From NCBI GenBank assembly GCA_040877415.1, contig JBBDNV010000089.1:1-24654 (forward strand): DNA of 24,654 bases, read 5' to 3'. A program made the translations under genes and the position numbers. How positions within the stretch are numbered: the first letter of the stretch is position 1; every line of letters begins with the position of its first letter. The DNA comes from JBBDNV01 sp040877415 (GTDB lineage Bacteria; Planctomycetota; Planctomycetia; Pirellulales; PALSA-1355). The notes under the pieces were generated by a model. That model was not told the DNA's origin, did no database searches, and saw nothing but the letters and a program-made list of their open reading frames with translations. Shown piece by piece: positions 14,851-22,015 of the stretch.

Positions 14851-15693
14851 ATGCCGCGCGCGATCGTCGTCGTGCCCTGTTTCAATGAAGCCAGGCGGCT
14901 CAATTTGCCGGCGATTCAGGAGTTCGGCCGCCGCACCCAAGATGCCCAATTGCTGTTCGTCAACGACGGCAGCCGCGACGAAACGCTCGAGCTTTTGGAG
15001 CATTTGCACGCCGCCAATCCGCGCCGCTTCAGTTTCCTGCACCTGGCCCAAAACGGCGGCAAGGCCGAGGCCGTGCGCCAGGGCGTGCTGCTGGCCGTTG
15101 GTTCGGGCGCCGACTACGTGGGCTTTTGGGACGCCGATCTGGCCACGCCGCTAGCGGACATCGAGCCGTTTTGCCGCGTGCTCGACGCCAGGCCGCACGT
15201 CGATCTGGTGATCGGCACGCGAATTCGGCTCTTGGGCCATGCGATTCGGCGCCGATGGCCGCGCTATCTGCTGGGCCGGCTGTTTGCCAACACCGCGTCG
15301 CTGGCCCTGGGGGTGCGCGTGTTCGACACGCAGTGCGGGGCCAAGCTGTTTCGCGTCACGCCGCGCCTTGTCGAGCTTTTCGAGCGTCCGTTTCTGGCGC
15401 GCTGGATCTTCGACGTGGAAATCCTCGCCCGGATGAAACGGTCCCGCCGCGCGGCGGGCCTGCCCCCTTTGGGCGAGGCCATTTATGAGTTTCCGCTCGA
15501 TAGCTGGCGCGACGTGGCGGGTTCGAGCGTCAAGAGCAGCGATTTTGTGAAAGCCACGCTCGAGCTGGCCAGGATCTATTGGACGTATCTGCGTCCGGGC
15601 GCACGCCACCCATCGACGACTCCCGTTCCCGCGGAAAGCCCGCTGCCGCACACGTCCGATCGAGCGACTCATGGCGACCAGAAGGCGGCATAA
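14851..15693 (+). CDS. Family 2 glycosyltransferase (dolichyl-phosphate sugar synthase-like)
   Basis: A 280-residue GT-A fold enzyme. It begins MPRAIVVVPCFNEARRL and shows NDGSRDET (38-45, nucleotide binding), NGGKAEAVRQG (68-78), the metal-binding DAD in FWDADLATP (residues 94-96), and DTQCGAKLFR (159-168). This combination is that of the DPM1/ALG5-like branch, which moves mannose or glucose from a nucleotide sugar to a polyprenyl phosphate at the membrane. There is no signal peptide and no clear membrane helix, so it would act at the cytoplasmic face. The frame extends back to a GTG at 14782, but ATG 14851 starts exactly at the conserved first strand. The last 40 residues are Pro/Ser/Thr-rich and probably disordered. 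Substrate is unknown; it is not in an obvious polysaccharide cluster. Confidence 0.9.
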   Translation: MPRAIVVVPCFNEARRLNLPAIQEFGRRTQDAQLLFVNDGSRDETLELLEHLHAANPRRFSFLHLAQNGGKAEAVRQGVLLAVGSGADYVGFWDADLATPLADIEPFCRVLDARPHVDLVIGTRIRLLGHAIRRRWPRYLLGRLFANTASLALGVRVFDTQCGAKLFRVTPRLVELFERPFLARWIFDVEILARMKRSRRAAGLPPLGEAIYEFPLDSWRDVAGSSVKSSDFVKATLELARIYWTYLRPGARHPSTTPVPAESPLPHTSDRATHGDQKAA

Positions 15694-16052
15694 GCACCGC
15701 AGCCGCGAGTGTGCCCACCTGCTCAACTCGGCCGCGCGGCTGTGACCGTTGCACCCATCGTGACGCCGAAAACGTGCCCTTCCGCCCGAATCGCGGGCAC
15801 GACGTTTGCCTTGCCCCGCAAGAAATTCTGGCAGTAGCTGAAGTCGCAAGACTTCAGTCGCCTTGGGGCTGAATTCTTGCGAATCCGGCTACCCTGCCAT
15901 AAAGTCTTGCCGCACGACGTTTGCCTTGCCCGGCGGACGAGTCGTCAGCTATGCTGAATGGTGGGGACGGGCGGGCTAAACAGATACGGCACGAGCCCGG
16001 TGCCCTTGGATCTTGGCCCTGGACCTTGACGGAATCGCCGCGAGGTTAGTCG
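15694..16052. other. 359-base intergenic region rich in repeats
   Basis: No gene is supported. The stretch holds a nested hairpin element (15818-15880) and two copies of a 20-base direct repeat flanking it (15797-15816, 15912-15931). The last 120 bases should contain the promoter of the HEAT/TPR gene, but no convincing -35/-10 pair is visible. Confidence 0.6.
15797..15931. repeat. 20-bp direct repeats flanking a nested hairpin element
   Basis: GCACGACGTTTGCCTTGCCC occurs identically at 15797-15816 and 15912-15931. Between the copies lies a nested hairpin: inner perfect 8-bp stem CTGAAGTC/GACTTCAG closed by a GCAA tetraloop (15838-15857), and outer imperfect arms GCAAGAAATTC (15818-15828) against GAATTCTTGC (15871-15880). 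A copy of AAAGTCTTGC follows at 15901. This looks like a REP-like mobile palindrome or a composite of two. Confidence 0.75.
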
Positions 16053-17858
16053 ATGAGGTTGGCGACGGTCGTTGCGACTTCGATCGTGTTGGCGCTGGTC
16101 ACTGGCGCGGCGGCCCAGGTGCGCGACGAGGCGGCCGAAGCGGCCACCGACGAGCAGATCGCCGCGCTCATCGAACAGTTGGGCGACCGGCAGTTTTCCG
16201 TTCGCCAGCGAGCCCAGCAGGAACTCCGGAAGCTCGGGTTCGAGGCCTTCGACGCCCTGGTCGAGGCCGAAAACAGCGACGACCCGGAAATCGCCATGCA
16301 GGCCGGCTATCTCGTGCGCCAGATTCGCGCGGCATGGACGGCCGACGGCGATCCGCAGCCGATCCAACAGATTCTCCGGGACTACGAAGTCCAAAACGAC
16401 GAGCGGCGGCTGGTCAAGATCAAGCAGTTGGCCGCCCTGCCCGAAGATAAAGGGCTGCGGTGGCTTTGCCGACTGGTGCGATTCGAGCGATCGCCGGTGC
16501 TGTCGAAGCAGGCGGCGCTGTCGATCCTTAGCGAAGAACCGCCCGACGACGCGGCCTGGAACCGGCGCGCGGAAACCATTCACAAAGAGCTCGGTCGCGC
16601 CCGGCGTCCCGCGGCCCGGTGGGTCGACACCTATTTGCAGGCCCACTCCGATCCGGCCGGCGCGCTGGCCAAATGGTCCGAGCTGGCCGAAGCCGAGCGG
16701 CAAATGCTCGAACAGCATCCGCACCAGACGCACAGCCAGATCGCGATGGCGCTGTTGCGCCGGCAGGTCGAGCTGCTCGAGCGGCTGGGCCGGGCGGCCG
16801 AAACCGGCGAAGTGATGCAGAAAATGGTGTTGTGCGAGCGCGGAGATTCGGCCTCGCTCACCGAGTTGATCGACTGGCTCGTGGGACGCAAGTCCTGGGA
16901 CGTGATCGACCTGGTGGCCGACCGCTTTTCGGCCAGCTTCGAAGTCGACGCCGTGCTGATGTATACGCTCTGCGAGGCGCGGCTGGCGCAAGGCAATCGC
17001 GAGCTGGCCGACAAGACGGCCGAAAAAGCCCTCAAAATCAGCGGCGACAGCCAGGAGGACCACGCCCGACTGGCCGAGCGGCTCACCGACCGCGGATTGG
17101 TCCGATGGGCCGATCACGAGTGGCGACACGTGCTGGCGCTGGGACCGCTGGGCACGCAGTGGGATATCATCGCGCGCGACATGCTGGCCGCCAACTTGCA
17201 CGACCGCGGACTTGACCGGGAAGCGGCCGATCTCATCAAACAACTCGTCGAAGCGGCCGACAACGATCCCGCCGTCACGCAACTGATTCGCACCGCGCAG
17301 CAGCTCGAAGGCAACCTCAACGTGTTCCGGGCCAAAGTGTCTTTCTATTTGTCGTGCCACGCGGACGCCCAGGGCGATGCCGCCCAGCGGCGCCAACTGC
17401 TCGAAAAGGCCCTCGAGCAGGACCGCGAAAACGTGGAAGTGTTGATCGCCCTGTACGAGGTGACCCAGCAGGAGCCCGAAAAAAGGGCCGACCTGGTCAA
17501 GACCATCGCCGAAGTCATCGAGCAGTGCCGCGGCCATCTCGAAGAGCAGCCCGATCGACCCGTGTACTACAACAACCAGATCGCCTGGCTTATCGCCAAT
17601 ACCGAGGGCGACGCCGACGAGGCCATCGAGCTATCGCGGAAGTCGATCGAGCTGGCGCGGGAATTGGGCGAATCGCCGCACCGCTTGGGCGGGCTGTTGG
17701 ACACGCTCGCGCATTGCTACTACGCCAAGAAGGACTACGCCAGCGCCGTCAAAAGCCAGGAAGAAGCCGCCAAGCTCGATCCGGATACGCAGTCGATCCG
17801 CCGGGCTCTGACCCGTTTCCGCGAGGCCCTGGCCGCTCAGCAATCCGGCGGCAAGTAG
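16053..17858 (+). CDS. Secreted HEAT/TPR-repeat protein of unknown function
   Basis: A 601-residue protein with a signal peptide (MRLATVVATSIVLALVTGAAAQV, cleavage near residue 21-22). Residues about 34-95 look like HEAT-type helices (LGDRQFSVRQRAQQELRKLG, then AMQAGYLVRQIR). The middle is a long run of alpha-helical pairs, and residues about 490-590 contain TPR-like units (DEAIELSRKSIELARELG; LLDTLAHCYYAKKDYASAVKSQEEAAKLDP). It has many charged residues and few cysteines, with no catalytic motif. Such periplasmic HEAT/TPR scaffold proteins are frequent in planctomycetes; a protein-binding role is inference. A GAGG at 16042-16045 lies 7 bases before the ATG. It stands alone between repeat-filled gaps. 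I do not assign a function. Confidence 0.85.
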   Translation: MRLATVVATSIVLALVTGAAAQVRDEAAEAATDEQIAALIEQLGDRQFSVRQRAQQELRKLGFEAFDALVEAENSDDPEIAMQAGYLVRQIRAAWTADGDPQPIQQILRDYEVQNDERRLVKIKQLAALPEDKGLRWLCRLVRFERSPVLSKQAALSILSEEPPDDAAWNRRAETIHKELGRARRPAARWVDTYLQAHSDPAGALAKWSELAEAERQMLEQHPHQTHSQIAMALLRRQVELLERLGRAAETGEVMQKMVLCERGDSASLTELIDWLVGRKSWDVIDLVADRFSASFEVDAVLMYTLCEARLAQGNRELADKTAEKALKISGDSQEDHARLAERLTDRGLVRWADHEWRHVLALGPLGTQWDIIARDMLAANLHDRGLDREAADLIKQLVEAADNDPAVTQLIRTAQQLEGNLNVFRAKVSFYLSCHADAQGDAAQRRQLLEKALEQDRENVEVLIALYEVTQQEPEKRADLVKTIAEVIEQCRGHLEEQPDRPVYYNNQIAWLIANTEGDADEAIELSRKSIELARELGESPHRLGGLLDTLAHCYYAKKDYASAVKSQEEAAKLDPDTQSIRRALTRFREALAAQQSGGK

Positions 17859-17915
17859 TCACACGAGCGTTTCCGAACTTGGGTGCCAATGGCCATTGCG
17901 CCTCAACAGCGGCAG

Positions 17916-17939
17916 CATGCTCACGCACGCGTGAGCATG
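17916..17939. repeat. Palindromic repeat, copy 1 of CATGCTCACGC family
   Basis: Perfect 11-bp stem CATGCTCACGC/GCGTGAGCATG with a two-base centre. It lies in the 152-base gap between the HEAT/TPR gene and the flavoenzyme gene. The same element occurs at 21907-21932 and 21992-22015. A 12-bp palindrome (CAATGGCCATTG, 17887-17898) precedes it. Confidence 0.85.
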
Positions 17940-18010
17940 GCGCCAAAGCGCGGGCATGCCACGCACGGCATCCGAGCAGATAAAGCACCGCCGGGGTTTC
18001 GTTCACAAGC

Positions 18011-19150
18011 ATGGACCGTTATGACGCGATTGTGCTGGGTACCGGCGGCGTCGGCTGCGCAGCACTCATGCACTTGGCCCGGCGCAAAGCGCGCGTGCTG
18101 GGCATCGACCGCTTTGCGCCAGGACACGACCGCGGCAGCTCGCACGGCCAGTCGCGGCTGATTCGCCAGGCCTATTTCGAGCATCCAGATTACGTGCCGC
18201 TGGTCCAGCGGGCCTTCGAGCTGTGGCGCCAGCTCGAAGCCGACTCCGGCGAAACCCTCTATCATCAGGTGGGCCTGTTGCAGGTCGGACCGCCCACGGG
18301 CGAAATGCTGCGCGGAGTGCGCGCCAGCGCCGCGACCCATTCGCTGCCGATCGAAAATCTCTCGGCCGCCGAAGCTCGGCGACGATTCCCGGGCTTTCGC
18401 GTGCCCGGCGATTGCGAAGCGGTTTTCGAGACGCGCGCCGGGTACTTGCTCGTCGAGCGGTGCGTTCTGGCGCATGCCAACGAGGCCGCGCGCTTGGGGG
18501 CCGAATTGCACCAAGGCGAAACGATCCGCGCCTGGCGGACCGACGGTTCCGGAGTGATCGTGGAAACCGATTTGGCCGGCTACGCGGCCGATCGGCTCGT
18601 CATCACGGTCGGCGCTTGGGCCGGACAATTGCTGGGCGAGCTGGGCATTGGGTTCGAGGTGCGCCGCAAGCCGCTTTACTGGTACCGCGCGCGCGGCGAC
18701 GCGTACCGCGCCGACCGTGGTTGCCCGGCCTTCTTTTACGAGCTCGAAAGCGGGTCGTTCTACGGCGTGCCACAAATCGACGCGGCCGGCGTCAAGGTGG
18801 CCGAACACACCGGCGGGCCGGTCGTCGACGATCCGCTGGCGGTCAATCGCGATATCGACCCTGCCGACGAGCGTCGCGTCGCGGCGTTTGTCGCCGAATG
18901 TCTGAGCGGCGCAACGACCGAGTGCACCGATCACACGGTGTGCATGTATACGATGACGCCCGACGGCCATTTCGTCGTCGATCGCCATCCGCAGTATCCG
19001 CAAGTCGTCTTTGCCGCCGGACTCTCCGGCCACGGCTTCAAATTCACCGGCGCGCTGGGCGAAGCGCTCACCGAGCTGGCCCTGGACGGAAAAACCGGCC
19101 TGCCGATCGAGTTTTTGTCGGCCAACCGTGAAGGGCTCCGCCGCGTGTGA
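18011..19150 (+). CDS. Sarcosine oxidase-family flavoenzyme (MSOX/MTOX type)
   Basis: A 379-residue FAD-dependent amine oxidase. Seen in the sequence: the N-terminal dinucleotide-binding GTGGVGCAAL (10-19), the acidic strand end D33, GSSHGQSRLIRQAYFEH (42-58) with H45 as in monomeric sarcosine oxidase, K262 where MSOX has its oxygen-activating K265, and C311 in CMYTMTPDGHF, which aligns with the cysteine that binds FAD covalently in MSOX (C315). Known reaction of the family: oxidation of N-methyl amino acids such as sarcosine or N-methyltryptophan to the amino acid, formaldehyde and H2O2. The true substrate is not certain. No signal peptide. The Gfo/Idh gene follows after 57 bases without a terminator, so the two are probably co-transcribed. 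Confidence 0.92.
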   Translation: MDRYDAIVLGTGGVGCAALMHLARRKARVLGIDRFAPGHDRGSSHGQSRLIRQAYFEHPDYVPLVQRAFELWRQLEADSGETLYHQVGLLQVGPPTGEMLRGVRASAATHSLPIENLSAAEARRRFPGFRVPGDCEAVFETRAGYLLVERCVLAHANEAARLGAELHQGETIRAWRTDGSGVIVETDLAGYAADRLVITVGAWAGQLLGELGIGFEVRRKPLYWYRARGDAYRADRGCPAFFYELESGSFYGVPQIDAAGVKVAEHTGGPVVDDPLAVNRDIDPADERRVAAFVAECLSGATTECTDHTVCMYTMTPDGHFVVDRHPQYPQVVFAAGLSGHGFKFTGALGEALTELALDGKTGLPIEFLSANREGLRRV

Positions 19151-19192
19151 TACAGTAAAAGCCCCCGGCGTTGCCCGGGATTTCTCAAATCG

Positions 19193-19198
19193 AAGGAG
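19193..19198 (+). promoter_or_regulatory. Shine-Dalgarno sequence of the Gfo/Idh gene
   Basis: AAGGAG ends 9 bases before the ATG at 19208. It fixes the start codon and is one of only a few good ribosome sites in the window. Confidence 0.75.
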
Positions 19199-19207
19199 CA
19201 CGGACCC

Positions 19208-20533
19208 ATGTCCCATCTTACCAGTCGTCGTCGATTTCTAAAGAGCACGGCGCTTACGGGCGTCGGCGTGTTCGTCGCGGGCACCGCGGCGGTCGGGGAC
19301 AGCAAATCGCCAAACGAGAGAATCCGCTTCGCCTGCATCGGCGTCGGCGGCAAGGGACGCAGCGATTCGGCCGACGCCAAGCGCCATGGCGACGTCGTGG
19401 GCATCTGCGACGTCGACGAGGGCACGCTGGCCAAAGCGGGCGACAAAAGCTTCCCCGCCGCCGCCCGCTACAGCGACTTCCGAAAAATGCTCGACGAAGC
19501 AGGTAAAAACGTCGACGCGGTCACCGTCAGCATTCCCGATCACATGCACGCCGCGGCAACCGCCATGGCCATGCGCGCGGGGCTCGCCTGCTACACGCAA
19601 AAGCCGCTCACCCGCACCATCTTCGAAGCCCGCCGGCTCGGCGAAATTGCCCGCGAAACCAAGGTTGCCACGCAGATGGGGAACCAAGGCACGGCCTTTC
19701 CCGGCCTGCGCAAGACGGTCGCCGCGCTCGGCGCCGGCGTGATCGGCAACGTCAAGGAAGTACACGTGTGGACAGACCGGCCGCACTGGGCCTGCGGAAC
19801 GCCACGTCCGCCCCAAGCGCCCGTGCCGCCCGGGCTCGATTGGGATTTGTGGCTCGGCACGGCGCCTGCGCGTCCATACGCCCCGGGCTACCATCCGCAT
19901 TCGTGGCGCGGCTGGTGGGATTTTGGCTCGGGCGCCTTGGGCGACATGGCCTGCCACACGGTCAACATGCCCTTCATGGCGCTCGATCTTCGCGACCCGA
20001 CCGCCGTCCAAGCCACCACGTCGGGCCACAATCGCGACAGCTATCCAAAATGGTCGGTCATCCAGTACGACTTTCCGGCCAACGACAAACGGCCCGCCGT
20101 GGCGATGACCTGGTACGACGGCGGCAAGCTGCCCGACGCGGGGTTGTTCGACGGCGAGCCGCTCAGCAAGTCCGGGGTGCTCGTGATCGGCGAAAAAGGC
20201 AAAGTCTTTGCCAAGGGCGACTACTGTGAATTCGGCTACAAGCTGTTGGGCGGCGCGAGCGACGTGCCGTACGAACCGCAAAAAATCGTCTACCACTTCA
20301 CCGAATTCGCCAATGCCGTCAAAGGCGGCCCGCCGGCCACCTCGAATTTCACGAACTACGCCGGGCCGTTGACCGAAACCATCCTGCTGGGCAACCTCGC
20401 CGTGTGGGCCGCTCCCGACGCCGAAACGCCGGGCAAGCGGATCGAGTGGGACGCGAAGAATCTCAAGCCCACCAATGCTCCGGAAGTCGCCGCCGTCGTG
20501 ACGCCCTCGTACAGCGACGGTTATACGCTGTAA
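19208..20533 (+). CDS. Tat-exported Gfo/Idh/MocA-family oxidoreductase
   Basis: A 441-residue protein with a twin-arginine signal (SRRRFLKSTALTGVGVFVAGTA; RRRFLK at 7-12) followed by a Rossmann domain: FACIGVGGKGR (41-51), ICDVD (66-70), and YTQKPLTRTI (129-138), which stands where classical members have EKP. The C-terminal alpha/beta domain contains GSGALGDMACHTVNMPFMAL, with the H in the usual catalytic-helix region. Family members are NAD(P)-dependent sugar or polyol dehydrogenases; the Tat signal means it folds with its cofactor in the cytoplasm before export. The many planctomycete paralogues are not characterised, so the substrate is open (sugars or sugar acids are likely). It follows the sarcosine oxidase-like gene closely. 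It could be loosely tied to periplasmic sugar catabolism; I see no direct partner. Confidence 0.9.
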   Translation: MSHLTSRRRFLKSTALTGVGVFVAGTAAVGDSKSPNERIRFACIGVGGKGRSDSADAKRHGDVVGICDVDEGTLAKAGDKSFPAAARYSDFRKMLDEAGKNVDAVTVSIPDHMHAAATAMAMRAGLACYTQKPLTRTIFEARRLGEIARETKVATQMGNQGTAFPGLRKTVAALGAGVIGNVKEVHVWTDRPHWACGTPRPPQAPVPPGLDWDLWLGTAPARPYAPGYHPHSWRGWWDFGSGALGDMACHTVNMPFMALDLRDPTAVQATTSGHNRDSYPKWSVIQYDFPANDKRPAVAMTWYDGGKLPDAGLFDGEPLSKSGVLVIGEKGKVFAKGDYCEFGYKLLGGASDVPYEPQKIVYHFTEFANAVKGGPPATSNFTNYAGPLTETILLGNLAVWAAPDAETPGKRIEWDAKNLKPTNAPEVAAVVTPSYSDGYTL

Positions 20534-20652
20534 GCGTTATTCAAGCGCGGGCTGCCCGAGCACGACGATGGAGACGGATTTTTCTTCCCTCGTTGAGTCG
20601 TTGTGGTCAATCCTTATCATTCTTGGTGTTCCTGGCGCCTTTGCCGGAAACT

Positions 20653-20681
20653 TTGACAATCTTACGCATTTCAGCCATAAT
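20653..20681 (+). promoter_or_regulatory. Strong sigma70-type promoter of the transglutaminase-like gene
   Basis: A perfect TTGACA (20653-20658), 17-base spacer and CATAAT (20676-20681, five of six) form the best promoter in the window. It sits in an AT-rich island. Transcription should begin near 20688, giving a leader of about 44 bases before the ATG at 20732. Confidence 0.75.
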
Positions 20682-20731
20682 TTCTATATTGAGCATATCT
20701 CCCATTTTTGCAACAGAGAGCACGGGTTCAA

Positions 20732-21880
20732 ATGCGCGCCACCGTCTTGCCGGTCACCGTGATCGCCGGGGTTTTCGCTTGTTTTGGTGCGGCGCTCACG
20801 GCCCCGCTTTCTGCCCAGGAAGCCCAAGAAGAGGTCGAGGACACGGTCGTGGCGACCGACGCCGACTCGCGGCCGGCTTACGCGAAGTCCGACGCGGGCG
20901 CGGACGATTCGGCCGTTAAAGCGGCGCCGGCCCCAGCCAGGGCGACGCGAAAGGACCGCTACGCGATTCCCGATCCGGCACTCGAGCTGGTCGATCCGCG
21001 CACCTATCGGCTCAAGGTCGCGATTCGCATCGAGGCGGCCGAGAGTCTCGTGCGCAACGTTGTGGCCACCGGTCCGATTCCCATGAATTGGCCCGAACAG
21101 CGGGTGCGCTTGATCAGCGAACAGATGAGCCCGGGTGGCAGGTGCCGCGAACAGATTCTGCCCGGCCAGGCGGCGCTCATCAGATTCCAGGTGGCCAAGA
21201 TTCCCCAGGGTGAAACGGCCTTCGTCGAGCGGCTGTACGAGATCACCCGCTACCGTACGAAATTCACGCTTCCCGGCGACGAGCTTGCGCTGCCGCGCGG
21301 CACTCCGCCGGAACTGAAAGAGCAAGTGGCCGGCATGGCGCCGGGCGTCGACATCGGCAATCCCAAGATGATCGAGCTGGCCGACATGCTGCGGACCACC
21401 AGCAAAGAGGCCCCGCCATGGGAAACCGTCAAGGCGTTTTGGAGCTGGACGCGCGACAACGTCAAATTCGAAAACGGCGATTACCGCGGCGCCATGCACG
21501 CCATCGACGAGCGCTGCGGCGACTGCGAGGAAATGAGCGCGCTGTTTGTCGGGCTGTGCCGCCTGTCGGGCATTCCGGCCCGAACCGTGTGGGTCGAGTC
21601 GCACGATTACCCCGAGTTCTACCTGGTCGACAAACAGGGCCAGGGGCATTGGATACCGGCGCAGGTGCTCGGCCCGCCGTGGTTCGGCGAGATGGCCGAG
21701 TATCGCCCGATTTTGCAAAAGGGGGACCGCTTCTACGATCCCTTGAAGAAAGAATACGTGCGTTACGTGCCGCAGACGGTCAAGGGGGCCGACGCCAAGG
21801 CCTTGCCCAAAGTCGAATTCCGCCACGAGATCATTGCCGACACCGACATCAATGCCCCCACGTACAACAACCGCAAGTAG
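20732..21880 (+). CDS. Secreted transglutaminase-like (cysteine protease fold) protein
   Basis: A 382-residue protein starting at ATG 20732; the in-frame TTG at 20708 is discarded because the signal peptide begins at MRATVLPVTVIAGVFACFGAAL (cleavage near SAQ, 27-29). Residues about 30-75 are an acidic, Ala/Pro-rich linker. The core at 225-310 matches the bacterial transglutaminase-like fold: WSWTRDNVKF, then RCGDCEEMSALFVGLCR with C265 as likely nucleophile, GIPARTVWV, and H291 in ESHDYPEFYLVD followed by GHWIPAQ. Most bacterial members are proteases or peptidoglycan- or protein-processing enzymes, not true transglutaminases. Assignment of the His and Asp of the triad is tentative. It has its own strong promoter and is followed by repeats, so it is probably monocistronic. 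Confidence 0.85.
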   Translation: MRATVLPVTVIAGVFACFGAALTAPLSAQEAQEEVEDTVVATDADSRPAYAKSDAGADDSAVKAAPAPARATRKDRYAIPDPALELVDPRTYRLKVAIRIEAAESLVRNVVATGPIPMNWPEQRVRLISEQMSPGGRCREQILPGQAALIRFQVAKIPQGETAFVERLYEITRYRTKFTLPGDELALPRGTPPELKEQVAGMAPGVDIGNPKMIELADMLRTTSKEAPPWETVKAFWSWTRDNVKFENGDYRGAMHAIDERCGDCEEMSALFVGLCRLSGIPARTVWVESHDYPEFYLVDKQGQGHWIPAQVLGPPWFGEMAEYRPILQKGDRFYDPLKKEYVRYVPQTVKGADAKALPKVEFRHEIIADTDINAPTYNNRK

Positions 21881-21906
21881 GACGAGGTGTCGCGCCGTTG
21901 TGGGGC

Positions 21907-21932
21907 CATGCTCGCGCGCGAGCGTGAGCATG
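21907..21932. repeat. Palindromic repeat, copy 2 of CATGCTCACGC family
   Basis: Stem CATGCTCGCGC against GCGTGAGCATG, ten Watson-Crick pairs and one G-T, closed by a GCGA (GNRA) loop at 21918-21921. It lies 26 bases after the transglutaminase-like stop codon. Its flanks (GGCCATG on the left) mark it as inverted relative to copy 3. Confidence 0.8.
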
Positions 21933-21991
21933 CCGAGAAGCGGGGCCAAACTGCATTGCTTATGTCGAATCGCAAATGCAATCGAGATCTG

Positions 21992-22015
21992 CATGCTCAC
22001 GCCAGCGTGAGCATG
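21992..22015. repeat. Palindromic repeat, copy 3 of CATGCTCACGC family, overlapping the DUF1549 start
   Basis: Perfect 11-bp stem CATGCTCACGC/GCGTGAGCATG with CA in the centre, then GCACC. The right arm ends in the ATG (22013-22015) that is the first reasonable start codon of the next gene. Together with copy 2 it forms an inverted pair about 60 bases apart. Confidence 0.85.

Noticed and set aside
15945..17537. 530-codon open frame on the minus strand
   Set aside because: Antisense to the HEAT/TPR gene, low-complexity Gly/Gln/Arg-rich translation, no start context.
20568..20762. 64-codon open frame upstream of the transglutaminase-like gene
   Set aside because: It spans the strong TTGACA/CATAAT promoter and overlaps the signal peptide of the real gene in another frame; no ribosome site.
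20684..22000. 438-codon open frame on the minus strand
   Set aside because: Antisense to the transglutaminase-like gene, whose signal peptide and Cys/His motifs are clear.
21887..22012. Extended N-terminus of the DUF1549 protein from 21887
   Set aside because: The extra residues are just translated palindromic repeat sequence and precede a normal signal peptide.
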